Origin: Tupaia tana
Lineage: Eukaryota > Chordata > Mammalia > Scandentia > Tupaiidae
Direction of reading: 5' to 3'
DNA: 64,000 nt
Assembly (NCBI GenBank): GCA_026018925.1
Contig: JAKSZU010000005.1
Coordinates: 20,880,779 to 20,944,778 of the forward strand
In this document: positions 11,243-22,081 of the stretch, one piece after another
How the letters are laid out: each line of letters opens with the position of its first letter
Numbering within the stretch: position 1 is the first letter of the stretch
The notes under the pieces: generated by a model
What the model was told of the DNA's origin: nothing
Seen by the model: only the letters and a program-made list of their open reading frames with translations
Databases searched by the model: none
Position numbers and translations under genes: made by a program

Positions 11243-11255
11243 AAAGAAAAGAAAA
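10970..11255 (+). mobile_element. SINE-A-like copy, older head type, long A tail
   Basis: Head AGGCCAGCCAGTGGGCATGG, GGTGGTTAAGGCAGC, B-box-like GGCTCGAGTCTCAG, body CTCAAGAGGAGAATGGAG and an A-rich tail interrupted by G (11211-11255). Confidence 0.78.
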
Positions 11256-11284
11256 CCCACAGAGAGTTCACTTGGTAATGTGTA

Positions 11285-11439
11285 TTTGTAACATGCTGCT
11301 AAAATGAAGCAGTGCTATATGGAAGATCGTGATTCAGTTCCCAGTCAATGTGCATGTACTGAGCAGGTACCCCATGATTCTGTCTGGTTGGGAAGACTGA
11401 GGTAGGAGGATTGCAGCATAAGGCCCTGTTAGGAGCACT

Positions 11440-11472
<33 letters not shown>

Positions 11473-11500
11473 CTCTGTCTCTCTCTCTCTCATAAAAGAA
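11285..11500 (+). mobile_element. SINE-B copy, old
   Basis: The body (GGTTGGGAAGACTGAGGTAGG, AAGGCCCTGTTAGGAGCAC) is followed by a long TC/TCTG tract (11441-11490) and ends CATAAAAGAAA, the SINE-B type of 3' end seen at 48428 and 47235. Confidence 0.6.
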
Positions 11501-11507
11501 ATTTGTC

Positions 11508-11745
11508 GATGGCTACCATCTTGCTGTGTTCTCACTGTTCGTCCCTCTGCACGTGTCTGTCCTCATTTCTCCTTTTTATAAATCCAGTCAGACTGGATTA
11601 TGGCCTACCCTAATGACCTTATATAACCCCTACTTAACTCTTTAAATGCCCTGTCTTCAAATTCAGTCATATTGTAAGGTATTGGTGGTTAGGATTTCAA
11701 CGTATGAATTCAGGGAGACTCAGTGAAGCCCACGAGAGTTGGTAT
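11508..11745 (-). mobile_element. MLT1-type MaLR LTR fragment
   Basis: In reverse orientation the order of blocks matches what I recall of MLT1 LTRs: ACCATCTTGCTGTGTTCTCAC, then CTAATGACCTTATATAACCC, AATTCAGTCATATTG and GGATTTCAACGTATGAATTC. It is a non-coding relic of an ancient LTR element. Confidence 0.7.
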
Positions 11746-12487
11746 CCCCTGTAGTAACTTTACTTTGTAAGACACAATTACTGATGTAAGTTTAGCATCT
11801 TTTCAGGGTGTGTGGTGTCCAGCTCAACAGTGAGTTTCAAACTGTGATTGATTTGACTTTGCTTGCTTTCTCTTTCTGGAGAAAAGACTTTTACTTGGTT
11901 GTTTTCTATCAGTGAATTAACTCCTCATTAAGTACTCATTCTATACAAAACCTTGTTAACTGTGCCATGAATAATAAAGAATTTCTAAGACAGTCCCCAT
12001 TTCAACACCATTTTATATCTTAGTTGATAACTAATGAGGTGATACAGTTGATATATGATAAATGTTAAAATATAAGTAACCCTAGAACAGTGACTGTCAC
12101 ACAGTAGGTATTCACTACATGTTTTAAGTAATTACATGCGTAACATTATTTTTACAAAATTTATCTCTGGTATCTGAAATGGGTAAAACTGAAGCTACTA
12201 CTATATTCTGGAAAATGTTATTGTGACACTTTCTCAGTGACAACTGAACTTTAGGATGAAAGATGGGACTACCCTTATATGAACCCAAAGTAGAAAAATT
12301 AAGTCAGCAGCTAAAGGCCACTTGTGAATAGCCATTCTACTTCTTTACTTAAAGAATTTTTTAATCTTAAAATTTACCTTATTATTAGCTTTTTCAATTA
12401 AATTAAATTAAATTTCCTTTATACATTCAATCACTATACATCACTTAACTTGTAAAGTGAATTTTCCCAACATGAACACACTTCACA
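11746..12487. other. Unique AT-rich spacer
   Basis: No gene or repeat recognised; AT-rich, with AATTAAATTAAATTAAA low complexity near 12396-12412. Confidence 0.45.
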
Positions 12488-12735
12488 CTTTTAAGAGGTT
12501 TTTGCCTTAGGGTGCATGTGCTCCCCAGAGAGAGAGACAGTGAGAGAGAAAGCGAGAAATCACCCACCAGGGGGATGGCCACACAGCAATCTCTTCTCTT
12601 CCATTCTCCTTCTGGGATCTTGGGCACGCACGCACGTGTGTCCAGAGTGTTTCAAGCCAGTGGGTCAGGGAATCGAATGGTGATTGGCAATGTGGGAGTC
12701 CAGCAATATAACCACTACTCCATCTACAGGCCCCC
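12488..12735 (-). mobile_element. SINE-A copy, middle-aged
   Basis: Plus strand: TTAAGAGGTTTTTGCCTTAGG, AGAAAGCGAGAAATCACCC, GGATCTTGGGCACGCACGC, reversed head ending CCATCTACAGGCCCCC. The B-box region is disrupted by GGAATCGAATGG. Confidence 0.82.
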
Positions 12736-12965
12736 TTATTATCATTTCCTGCTTTTAGGAAAAATTTTTGAGAATTCCTTGAGATATCCAATTACGGGAA
12801 ATTTCTAAGGTAACTAAAAGACAAAGAGTTATGAGATTGTGTCATATTTTTAAAAATGCTGCATATATCTTGATTGCATGTTAATAATCCTTTACTGGAT
12901 TCATACATTTATTTGGTAATTTTACAGAATTGTTCCTCTTAATATGAGAATTCTGCAAATTTCAT

Positions 12966-13206
12966 GTTTCATGCTAGAGGGTGTAGATGCTCTCCAGATA
13001 CAGAGAGAGCGAATATGAAAAAGTAGCACCACCTCCAAGGGGGGAGAGCCACGCCACAATCCACAATCTCTTCTCCATTTCTCCTTCTGAGAATTATGCA
13101 TGCATGTATACACACTTGCTGGATTTTTCAAGCCACGAGGTCTAGGACCACACAGCTGACTATGTGCAATCCAGCCATCCAAACTGCCACACCACTGGCT
13201 GATGCC
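12966..13206 (-). mobile_element. SINE-A-like copy, old
   Basis: Recognisable by GCTAGAGGGTGTAGATGCTC, CAAGGGGGGAGAGCCACGCC, TTTTCAAGCCACGAGG and a reversed head ending CCACACCACTGGCTG. It is directly followed by a SINE-B on the other strand. Confidence 0.65.
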
Positions 13207-13216
13207 CTCTTTCTTC

Positions 13217-13432
13217 AGGCAGTGCACATCAGTAAAACACTGCTTGGTGAGGTAAACTCACCTGGGAAGGTGCCAGGTCACGTCTGGAGACCTCCCGAGT
13301 GTGATGAGCACAAAACTGCCCATGATTTGAGCTAGCTGAAACTGAGGATGGATCATAGCCTCAACATCCTATTAAAGACACTGTCTCTCTGTCTCTCTCT
13401 CTGTCTCTCTCACTCATGGACTAAATAAACTA
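13217..13432 (+). mobile_element. SINE-B copy
   Basis: Contains the SINE-B hallmarks TCTGGAGACCTCCCGAG, AGCTGAAACTGAGGATGG, a TCTCTG tract and the AATAAACTAAATG 3' end. The 5' end is imprecise. Confidence 0.6.
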
Positions 13433-14357
13433 AATGTTTTTCTGTGTGGAAGATGAGCTGAATCAAAATAATTGAGTCCTTTTTCTTGTTGAAATGAAGA
13501 AGAATTCTGAAAAATAATCTTGCTGGATTAATAGCCAACATACCACATTTAAATCCTTTGGGAGTTTCATTTGTGCCAAATGAGAAACCTTTAAACATAG
13601 TTGTTAATAGTAACCCAGGAGGGCAGTCTTTGAACTGCAGACACACACCCATTGCTAAAATTGCTACAAACCCAAGGCTTACATTTAGGCTTGTGCAGTG
13701 TTTTTTAAGATCCTTGTTCATAATAAAAGAGTCATAAATAACTCATGTGTGAAACTCGCTAGTTTTCATCAGTATTTTCAACTTAGTATGAAGGCATTTT
13801 AGAAGTGAGCCCTGTTACTGTCTGTGAAACAATACAAAACTGTGGTGGGTCTTTTTGAGACAAGATTTTACAGCGATGTCATAAAACATATCTGAGTAAA
13901 AACACATGGTTTCTTGATCATTAAGATTTTTCCAATTGAATAGGCCAAATTCACAATACAGCAGAATTTTGTTTTTTTTTCTTCGATACCTGTAATTAAT
14001 GACCAAATAATCTCAGTAGACCATAAACTTTAACAAAAGATTAACCATTTCCTAAGACTGAGGACATATTTAATAAAGTCCACAAATATACTTCTTTTTC
14101 TAATCTAGTAATAAATAAATATCCATGTATATGGGTTCAAATCCATTCAGTTTATTGGGAGTAGCTTCTACCTACGGATAGCTGTTCTATTTTCTGTCCC
14201 AAATCAGCTCTTGATGATATAAAAATATTTTCTCCAAAATGATAATGATGGAATACCTTGAAAAGAGGAGCAAATCAAAACAACAAACAAACAAACAAAC
14301 AAAAAACCCTCAAGTTAGAAAAATACTAGCAAAAAATATTGCTTAAAATTTATTTGG
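13433..14357. other. Unique AT-rich spacer with (AAAC)n
   Basis: Only a short (CAAA)n run at about 14280-14306 is identifiable. No gene seen. Confidence 0.45.
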
Positions 14358-14629
14358 GGGGCCAACAGGTGGCAGAGTGGTTATGTCACTGGACTCGCAC
14401 ATGACCATTCGCAGTTTGAATCCTCTACCCAGTGGCTTGAAAATCATGCCAGGCCCATGTGCATGCATGTCCAAGATCCCAGGAGGAGAATGTAAGAGGA
14501 AGGGATTGTGGCATGGCCATCCACATGCGGGGGGGTTGACTTCTGACTTTCCTTCTCACTGTCTCTGTCTCTCTCTCTCTCTCTCTGGCGACTGCATGTG
14601 CCCTATGATTAAAACCTCTTTTAAAAAAA
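14358..14629 (+). mobile_element. SINE-A copy, older head type
   Basis: Head GGGGGCCAACAGGTGGCAGA, GGACTCGCACATGACC, B-box-like GCAGTTTGAATCC, body CCAAGATCCCAGGAGGAG, tail GGCGACTGCATGTGCCCTATG. A (TC)n run expanded in the 3' part. Confidence 0.82.
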
Positions 14630-14941
14630 TTGTTTTTAGCTCAGCATAAGGAAAATTCTTTTTAGGACATTGGAAATAATTTAGCAAATTTCCAATATGC
14701 AATACAATATTATTCATTATAGTCCTCTTGTTGTACACTAACTCTCTGGATGGATTTATCTCACATAACTGCAAGTTTGTGTCCTTTGGTCTCTCTCTCC
14801 ATTTTCTACCCTTCCCTATCCCTGGTAACCACCGTTCTATGCTCTGTTTTTACATATTTGACTATTTTTTTTTCCTTCAGATTACACATACAAGTGTGGT
14901 TATATGGTATTTTTTTTTCTGTATCAAAATATCATATTGTA

Positions 14942-15216
14942 GGGACCAGCAGTTAGCGTAATGGCTATGTCGCTGGACTCCCACATAGTCGACCGCGGTT
15001 CGAGTCCCGGACCCGGCGGCTTAAACTCACGCCGGGCACGTGTGCGTGCGTGCCCAGGATCCCGAGAGGAGAATGGAGGAGAAGGGATTGCGGCGTGGCC
15101 ATCCCCCCTGGGGGGTGATTTCCTGCTTTCTATCTCTCTGTCTGTCTCTGTCTGTCTGGCGAGCGCACGCGCCCTATAGCAAAAAAACCTCTCCAAAAAA
15201 AGAAAAAAAAAAAAAA
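14942..15216 (+). mobile_element. SINE-A copy, near-pristine, 16-bp TSD
   Basis: One of the best templates for the family. The A box TAGCGTAATGG fits TRGYNNARNGG exactly and the B box GGTTCGAGTCC fits GGTTCGANTCC exactly, so the head is a credible RNA polymerase III promoter. CpGs are mostly intact and the tail is a long A run with one G. TSD AAAATATCATATTGTA at 14926-14941 and 15217-15232. Confidence 0.97.
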
Positions 15217-15232
15217 AAAATATCATATTGTA

Positions 15233-16236
15233 CACTTTAAATTTATACAAGAAAGAAAGACACTGCAATATGTAACATGCATCTACATTTCAGATTTAAA
15301 ATTAATCACCTGAGCTAGATTCTGGCTAAGGAGAACACAATGCACCTAGTCATTATTCCTCCTTCTTTAGAGTGGCAATCTCATGGATTTACTTTTAAAA
15401 ATAGCCTCTGTGACCAACAGGCTAAGATGAACTATGCAATCGTTTCTCCTGAACTTAAGGTGGTGGAAATGTTGAATTCATAGTTTCCATGATTTCCCCT
15501 GCACACGGCACTGGACTCCAGACCATCAGCCTGTCACGATAAGGGGAAGCATGGTATTTATGTAATTGTCTCTGGCCAGGTCCTAGCCACATTCCCCCGT
15601 AACCACCCTTGCCTATATTCCAGGCTTGGCTACACAGTTTCAGATTCAGGGAAGTCCTGGGAATAAACCATGGGATGGAATCACTCAGTGAGTTCCTTAA
15701 GCTAAGTGTTTTTAATGCTACTCGGCTTATTCCAGGTTCTTAAGTTACATTCACTCCCTGTGTGCTTTTCTGGCCGTGGGTGGCCTCCGTAAGTCACCAG
15801 CAGCTCCAGCTCTGCTGTACCTCCTGGGCCTCCGACAAAGAGTTGCTCTGAGCTGCACTCTGGCTGTGGTGGAGGGAGGTGAAGCGCTCCCTTCTTGTCA
15901 CAAGGAGCAGGCTGGCCAAGCGATGATTTCAGAACATGAAACCCCGTCCTACGCTGGAGCTCAGGTTCTGTAGAGTACTCACGTTTCACCTGAGATCAAC
16001 CAAATAGCTTGATAACTTCCGTACGAGCACGCCCACACACAAACACACGCATGAAGTAAGGAAAAATAATTAACAAAGCACTTTATATTTTAAACCAATA
16101 ATTAACTTGAATAAGGAGCACATCACACCTTTATTTAAATCAGTTTTGTCTATGCAATAAATGTATTTACCAAATAAGTAACTAACAGATTTTCTAGTAA
16201 ATAACACTAATTTTGGATTCCAGTGGCATGTTTTAA
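15233..16236. other. Unique sequence, 15.4-16.0 kb richer in GC
   Basis: No repeat recognised. The block at about 15480-15980 is more GC-rich and repeat-free, but its frames show no family motif. It could hold an unrecognised exon or regulatory sequence; I cannot tell. Confidence 0.4.
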
Positions 16237-16250
16237 ACTTTATATATCTA

Positions 16251-16525
16251 CAAACCAGGAGACAGTGTCATGGTTACGTTGCTGGACTCCCACCCTAGGC
16301 AACTGTGGTTCACATTCCAGACTCGACAACTTAACACTCACACTGGGCATGTGTGCATGCATGCCGAAGATCCCAAGAGGAGAATGGAGGACAAGGGATT
16401 GTGGTGTAGCGATCCCACTGGGGGATTATTTCTCGCTTTCTGTCTCTCTGTCTCTCTCTGGTGAGTTTATGGACCCTACAGCAAAAAAAATCTCTCTCTC
16501 TAAAAAAATAAAAATAAAAATAGAT
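16251..16525 (+). mobile_element. SINE-A copy with a 14-bp TSD
   Basis: The 5' end is altered (CAAACCAGGAGACAGTGTC) but GTTGCTGGACTCCCACC, the CCCAAGAGGAGAATGGAGG body and the TCTCTG tail are clear. TSD ACTTTATATATCTA at 16237-16250 and 16526-16539. Confidence 0.9.
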
Positions 16526-16639
16526 ACTTTATATATCTATATGGCCAAAAGTCATAATTAGGATAAACACATAAATTATTAATTACCAAGTAATATTTAG
16601 CTTTTGTGATTTAAATAATGATAGGTAGTAATATTAATA

Positions 16640-16759
16640 CAGGGGACTTTAAAAAGTTTGTGAAAATGAAAGTAACATGAGTTTATTTTTGTGCAAAAAT
16701 GTTTTGAAATCCATGTATAGTATTTTCATAATATGTCTCCGTGAACTTTTGAAGGTCTT
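16640..16759 (+). mobile_element. Mariner-type MITE
   Basis: Starts CAGGGGACTTTAAAAAGTTT and ends GTGAACTTTTGAAGGTCTTT, imperfect terminal inverted repeats next to TA dinucleotides. Interior blocks TTTATTTTTGTGCAAAAA and TTTTGAAATCCATGTATAG are shared with the other MITE copies. Confidence 0.85.
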
Positions 16760-16761
16760 TA

Positions 16762-17309
16762 TAGCTACACAGAATTCATAGGACATACCAGGAACAGTGC
16801 TAAGTGCTAAACTCAATTGATGCCAATGCTACATGGAGACATAGCAGGCCAGAGAAATGGTGTGAGACTAGGCCAAGTCTCACAGCAAGCAAGCTGCTCC
16901 TTTTGGATTTGATCGGAATCTGATTCTACAACCCAAATCAAAGCAATACATAGCAAATCCATTACAGCAGTGAACAGCAACTTCTCAAAGCCTATTCCCT
17001 ACTAGTAATGTTACTAAAAATCACAAGAAAAGTAAATATTATTGCAAGTTTTAAGCAACTAATTATTTTGGTCAGTATTTATGCAAGAAAATAGAAGGTG
17101 CAGTCTGTGTCAGTTAGATAAATAAATGTTGGACACGTTTGCTGATGTAATCATTTGTCTCTCTCCTCAAATTTATTAGTTTCCCAATTTTGACATTGAT
17201 CTTCTGAAATTATAAACCTCTTGGTCAAGAAACAATGAAAATATTTTAAGTTATGAATATATGGAGGGGAAGCCCATTGCGAATTATTTACTAAAGCAAG
17301 TTGGACAAT
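16762..17309. other. Unique spacer
   Basis: No gene or repeat recognised. Confidence 0.4.
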
Positions 17310-17323
17310 AAGATACTGTTATT

Positions 17324-17569
17324 GGTACCAGTAGATGACATAGTGGTCACATTGCTAGCTGACTATGGTTCAAGTCCCAGACCCAGTGACTTGAAACTCA
17401 CTCTAGGCCCATGTGCATGTATATCCAAGATTCCAAGAGGAAAATGAAGGAGAAAGGATTGTACCCTGGCCATCCCACCAGGGGGTGATTTCTAACTCTC
17501 CCTTTCACGGTCTCTCTCTCTCTGGCAAGTGCACACATGCCCAAAGGCAAAAACTTCTACCAAAAAAAA
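17324..17569 (+). mobile_element. SINE-A copy with TSD, head partly deleted
   Basis: GGTACCAGTAGATGACATAG head, then a gap before GACTATGGTTCAAGTCCCAG. TSD AGATACTGTTATTG at about 17311 and 17570. Confidence 0.88.
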
Positions 17570-17777
17570 AGATACTGTTATTGATACACTCAAATTTATA
17601 ATCTCTTTAAAACAAATTTGACAATGTAAGTTCAATATTAAACCATTTCTATTGATTATATATGAATCAAAGAAATGCACATTGCTGAATAAACTTGTCA
17701 TTAGTTAGACAAGTGTTTTATATATAGTAGGAGAAAAGTTCCTAAAATATCCAGTAAAAGAAAAGTTTTTGTTCATT

Positions 17778-17779
<2 letters not shown>

Positions 17780-17821
<42 letters not shown>
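17780..17821 (+). repeat. Isolated 42-bp pure A run
   Basis: Forty-two uninterrupted A with no SINE, L1 or other retroposon that I recognise immediately upstream. It may be the tail of an unidentified retrocopy or a homopolymer expansion. Confidence 0.8.
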
Positions 17822-17825
<4 letters not shown>

Positions 17826-18004
17826 GAACTTGGGGCCCCACAGAGCTGGATTTGTATTTCTCATTAAAGATATATCCCCAGGAAGGTTTAAACAATCTCG
17901 ATAAGTTTCCATTTTTCTCACCTTTGAGAGGATCACAGTGTAGATTATATGAGATAATGTATTTAAAGGATGTCTGGCATTTAGTATGCACCCAATAAGT
18001 GGCA

Positions 18005-18249
18005 TTTTTTTTAATAGGTTTTGTCTTAAGGTATGTACTCTCACCAGGGAGGGAGAGAGAGAGAGAGAGAGAAGGAAAGTGACAAATCAGCCCCAGGCGG
18101 GTGGCCATGCCACAGTCTCTTCTCCATTCGCTTCCTGGGATCTTGGTCACGCACATGCACCTGGCTTGAGTTTCAAATCACAAGATCTAAGACTTGAACT
18201 GAGGACCATATGGGAGGCCAGTGACGTAACTGTACACCATCTCTGGCTT
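18005..18249 (-). mobile_element. SINE-A-like copy, old
   Basis: Plus strand: TTTTTTTTAATAGGTTTTGTC, (GA)n, CCAGGCGGGTGGCCATGCC, GGGATCTTGGTCACGCAC and the reversed head ending CCATCTCTGGC. Confidence 0.72.
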
Positions 18250-19399
18250 CAGTTGCAGTTTTTAATAATCCTATACATTTGAGCATAAGGATCATTTTCA
18301 TGGACAAAAACATGACAAAGATGTGTTTGGCTAGGGTTTGTTCACGATGTTTGAATGGTCAGGAGCAGAATCTAACTATCTTTCCTGTTGTTATGGGCAG
18401 GGGCGGCCATGCAGGAAGAGCGTGGATGTGGAATATGGACTGGTTGATTGTGAGGAAGGTAGGTGAAGGTCAGAGAGGGTGAGAACGGTGTGAAAGATGC
18501 TACCTGGCCCACTGGGAGCCATGCAGGACAATGAAGGGTTTGTAGTGCACATAGTTATTTCAGAGAGATGAAGTCTGTTGTCTGCGGTCCATGCATCTCA
18601 CTGTGCCCCTTCCCTTACTCTTTGTGCACTTCCAGGATATGCATTCAGAGTTTTGTATGCATATGTTCTCAGCCTAATACTGGAGTAATTAAATCCTGAT
18701 ATAAAGAGAGAGCACAGGTTGACCAGTTGTCCTTGGTCTGTTATCCTAGTTAGTGCCTCTCACTATTGTGTGTGCAGTCTGATTCGGATTAAGGTTGAGA
18801 AAGAGCAGAAAGAGTGAAGAAGAGATGAACACAGGCATATGTAGGTTAGAAAACAGCTTTATGACAGAAAACGGAGCAGTATGAAGATGGAGAAGAAGCA
18901 CGTTCCAGAGCCAACACAGGAGGCAGCAAATTAGAGGGTGGCTCTGTGACCTGAGCCCTCCACTTGGGCTTCTCCAACTTTTTTTTCCCCCTCAATTGTC
19001 CACATTGATGTCTAAAATTCTGAGGGAATTACCCTTTTAATTCCCACTAAGGCATCTATTTTATATATTCTAGTCACATAAAGAACTTTCTTAGCAATAC
19101 AAAATTGCCTCTTAAATTTTTAATAGTTTAATTTGCATTTTTTCAATAATTTAACAGTTTATTGTGATCACAATAGTAGGAGAAAAAAATATTTTATTGA
19201 AATATGATGATGGGTAAGACTTTTCCTATATAATCTGGGAGCTGACTGTCCAGTGTTGAAGGTCAGAGTCAAATGCAGAAAAGAAAGCATAGATGTGAAT
19301 CTATGTAAATTGTATAAAAGCAGGGCCTAAGGGATGTCTCAAAGCCAATTCAGGGTGGTTGGGAGAACATTTTAAAATTTATTTTAAATAAAGTTAAAA
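18250..19399. other. Unique sequence, no SINE
   Basis: First part of a 4.9-kb interval free of SINEs. No gene is recognisable; frames are short and lack motifs. Confidence 0.45.
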
Positions 19400-19638
19400 A
19401 GAAAAGTGGGGGAAGGGAACCAGAGGACAACTTAGAACATTCCTCTTTTTTTTAGTGTGAGGTATTATAACATACTTGATGGACTTACCAGAAAGAAGGA
19501 AAGTACAGAGAAGACAAACAGAGAGGAGAGTAATTTCCAACACAGCTTGTCCAAAGTGACACATGGCCATGTGCTTCCCAGACACACAAATCCCAAATCT
19601 GGTAGTGGCCACAGGGCATTGCCCACAATAAACAGATC

Positions 19639-19684
<46 letters not shown>
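19400..19684 (+). pseudogene. 3' end of a retroposed transcript of unknown origin
   Basis: An AATAAA signal at 19627-19632 lies 8 bases before about 43 uninterrupted A (19641-19683), the arrangement of a cleaved and polyadenylated mRNA end copied into the genome. I do not recognise the transcript, and no TSD was found by eye, so the 5' boundary is a guess. An unusual L1 3' end is the alternative. Confidence 0.5.
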
Positions 19685-19686
<2 letters not shown>

Positions 19687-20159
19687 AACACCCTCTGTGC
19701 TCCATTCCTTTGCCCAATTAAAACATGGCATTTATTTGACAGATGCCATGGTTTAACTACCAGATGCTGTGTGCCCTGGTGGTTGGGGCTAAGTAGGAGA
19801 GAGCCTACTAAGCTTTTTGCCCCTGCTCCCCCTTAGCCTTCCAGCCCAGACGGCAAGAAATTTAGAAGGCCCTGAAAGGAAATTTGCTTTTATGCCCAAA
19901 ACCAGGGCTGTGTGTTTGCTCTGTTTCTCTTAGCAGTTTAGTTGAACATACTAAGATATCAAGAACCAAAATATTCAAAGTTTTGTAGTAGTTTTAACTT
20001 GCTATTTCAACACAGACCCAAGAAAATAATAAGCACAGGGTCACAAGTACATCACCAGAGCAAAGTTGCTAAAGGCCTGTTCTACTTTTTCCATGAACTT
20101 CTTTCAACCCCTCCCTTTAAGCCCCTAAACCCTTCCCAAACACATAACTACTTACAACA
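19685..20159. other. Unique spacer
   Basis: No gene or repeat recognised. Confidence 0.4.
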
Positions 20160-20293
20160 GACTACAAAAAGTTCATAGGAAAGGAGAATTAAAGAACAAA
20201 CTTATTTTGGTACAAAAAATTTTTGAAATCTATGCTTAGTATTTTCATAATACACTTTTTCCATAAAATGTGAATTATGAGAGACCCTGATGA
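20160..20293 (+). mobile_element. Mariner-type MITE, decayed
   Basis: Left arm ACTACAAAAAGTTCATAGG, interior TTATTTTGGTACAAAAAATT and TGAAATCTATGCTTAG, and a degraded right arm near GAGAGACCCTGATG. Confidence 0.75.
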
Positions 20294-20452
20294 ATATATG
20301 TATGCATATGTGTAATATACATAAATATGCATTTCCATATGCATTTCTGTACGCATACGTGATCATCATAACATTTTGGGTATTTATATTATACCTAAAT
20401 GCAATCAATTCTACATGTTTTTAGAAACACTCTTTTATTAGTGCCTCAACCA

Positions 20453-20494
20453 TTTTGTTAGACCTAACAACTACTTTTGTTAGACCTAACAACT
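20453..20494. repeat. Perfect 20-bp direct repeat
   Basis: The same 20-mer occurs at 20453-20472 and 20475-20494, two bases apart. Its core GTTAGACCTAAC is itself an interrupted palindrome with 5-bp arms. Confidence 0.95.
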
Positions 20495-20689
20495 TTAACA
20501 AACGGAGAAGTTAAACTTAAGACCTGTTGATGTGTCTATGCCAATCCACTCTAAAGTGGAGGTGGGGATAGAATGAATAACTCTTCACTCCGTATTTCAT
20601 CTGCTTGTCTCTCTATGCTTTGCAAGGTTATAAAAGGCAAAGGAAAGAGTCCATTCTCGCCCATACCTTGCTGTATTTTCTAATTCCCC

Positions 20690-21175
20690 CTGACTCCTGG
20701 CAAAGCTGGTTCTGTTTGATGCCCCTTCACCGTAACGATAACCTAGATTAAGAGTGAGCCCTTTGGAAGACACTATGCTATTTACATAGAGAAATCCATC
20801 TTGAGGTGTGTGACATTGTGGTTTCCATTACAGAAACGACAGCTCTGGCTAAGAAAATGGCTGATGAGACGTTTTAATAGTGTTGTGTGAGCTCCTGGTA
20901 ATAGTGCCATTAATCTTAGCCTCGCTCAGACTTGAGCAGACTCTAGCAGGTCATCTGCTGCATCTTGAGTGGTTGATTTAATTATTTTTGAGCTATCCCT
21001 GATTAGATGGGAGGCAGTGCAATAGCAGATGTCACCCGAGGTGGCCCTCCGCCATAAATAACTGCTCGCTCCTTCTGTCCGACAGCTCTTGGGCTCTCTG
21101 TCAGCTCCCCGGGCCTCTGCTGCATTCAAGCCCGGCTGCACCCTGCTGCCTGTGGGTTCGTCATGAGAGAAGAGA
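20690..21175. other. Candidate conserved non-coding block
   Basis: Repeat-free, mixed-composition sequence with homeodomain-like TAAT cores (GATTTAATTATTTTTGAGC near 20975), ATTAATCTTAGCC, and a GC-richer flank (21060-21150). There is no convincing reading frame. This texture often marks a developmental enhancer, but I infer that from appearance only. Confidence 0.3.
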
Positions 21176-21949
21176 GGGAGTGGTGTAAAGGATACCGAGT
21201 TGGGTCATGGAGGACTAAGGAGAAAAAGTACTTATACTCATGTTCTCTTTCCATCCTCAGAATATTTTGTCAATATTTCAGTCAACCTGAATCTGTTCTG
21301 GAATTCCAGAAACTTAATAATGATGCCGTGTAAAGGGATTATTATAAATGTCTATATGATCCCTTTAAACAATCCTTTACATTAAAAAAAAAAGCACCTT
21401 CCTTTGAAGAAGAGATGCCCATAAGAGCCTACTGGCTCGTACTGACCTACATATTTTTGATTTCCTAATACTTCAAGCTTACTTTTGGCAATCCACCAGG
21501 AATTTTGGGTTGGAAAGTTATGAGTTAGATATTTTCATCCAATAAATTTTATCTGACAACTCGAACACTCAGTTTTATTACCAGGCCTCCTTTTCCCAAG
21601 CACATACACTTTTTACAGACTCACAGGGCCCACCCCATCCCCAGTCCCAGGTAGTACATGTGTTCTTTGTAAAACATTTCTTTTAATGAGCTCAAAAGAG
21701 ACCGCATTTCTAATTATATTTAGTATTGGAAATTTACTTTTAAGAATAAATATTACACATTTATACAAGTCACTAGTAAGAACATGGATGAAACTAACTT
21801 TATACTATTCAAATGTTATCTGAAGTAGTTAATTGTTTTTATAAAATACTATCTAATCACTTTTCTTCTTATAATGTAAATATAACTGTCAAGAAAGAGA
21901 AGAAAAGCTCAAAATATTTAGTTCAGCCATCTAAAAAGGTCCACTTTAA
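21176..21949. other. Unique spacer
   Basis: No gene or repeat recognised. Confidence 0.4.
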
Positions 21950-21950
21950 C

Positions 21951-22081
21951 AGGGTACTTCAAAAAGTTCATGGAAAAAATAGAATTAAAGGATGCATTTA
22001 TTTTGGTGCAAAAAAAGATTGAAATCCATGAATAGGTTTCTCATAATATACATTTTTCATAAACTTTTTGAAGACCCTTTG
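21951..22081 (+). mobile_element. Mariner-type MITE, best-preserved copy
   Basis: Clear inverted ends: left AGGGTACTTCAAAAAGTTCA, right CATAAACTTTTTGAAGACCC. Interior AGAATTAAAGGATGCATTTA then TTTTGGTGCAAAAAAAG and GAAATCCATGAATAGG. Length about 130 bp, no coding content. It was mobilised in trans by a mariner transposase, the family relic at 61950-62809 being a candidate source. Confidence 0.9.

Noticed and set aside
14942-15010. A genuine tRNA gene suggested by intact A and B boxes
   Set aside because: The sequence does not close an acceptor stem and is followed by the SINE body and poly(A); dozens of copies exist in the window.
15702-15989. A 95-codon minus-strand frame in GC-richer unique sequence
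   Set aside because: No recognisable motif, and the length is not unusual for random GC-richer DNA. Left as unassigned sequence.
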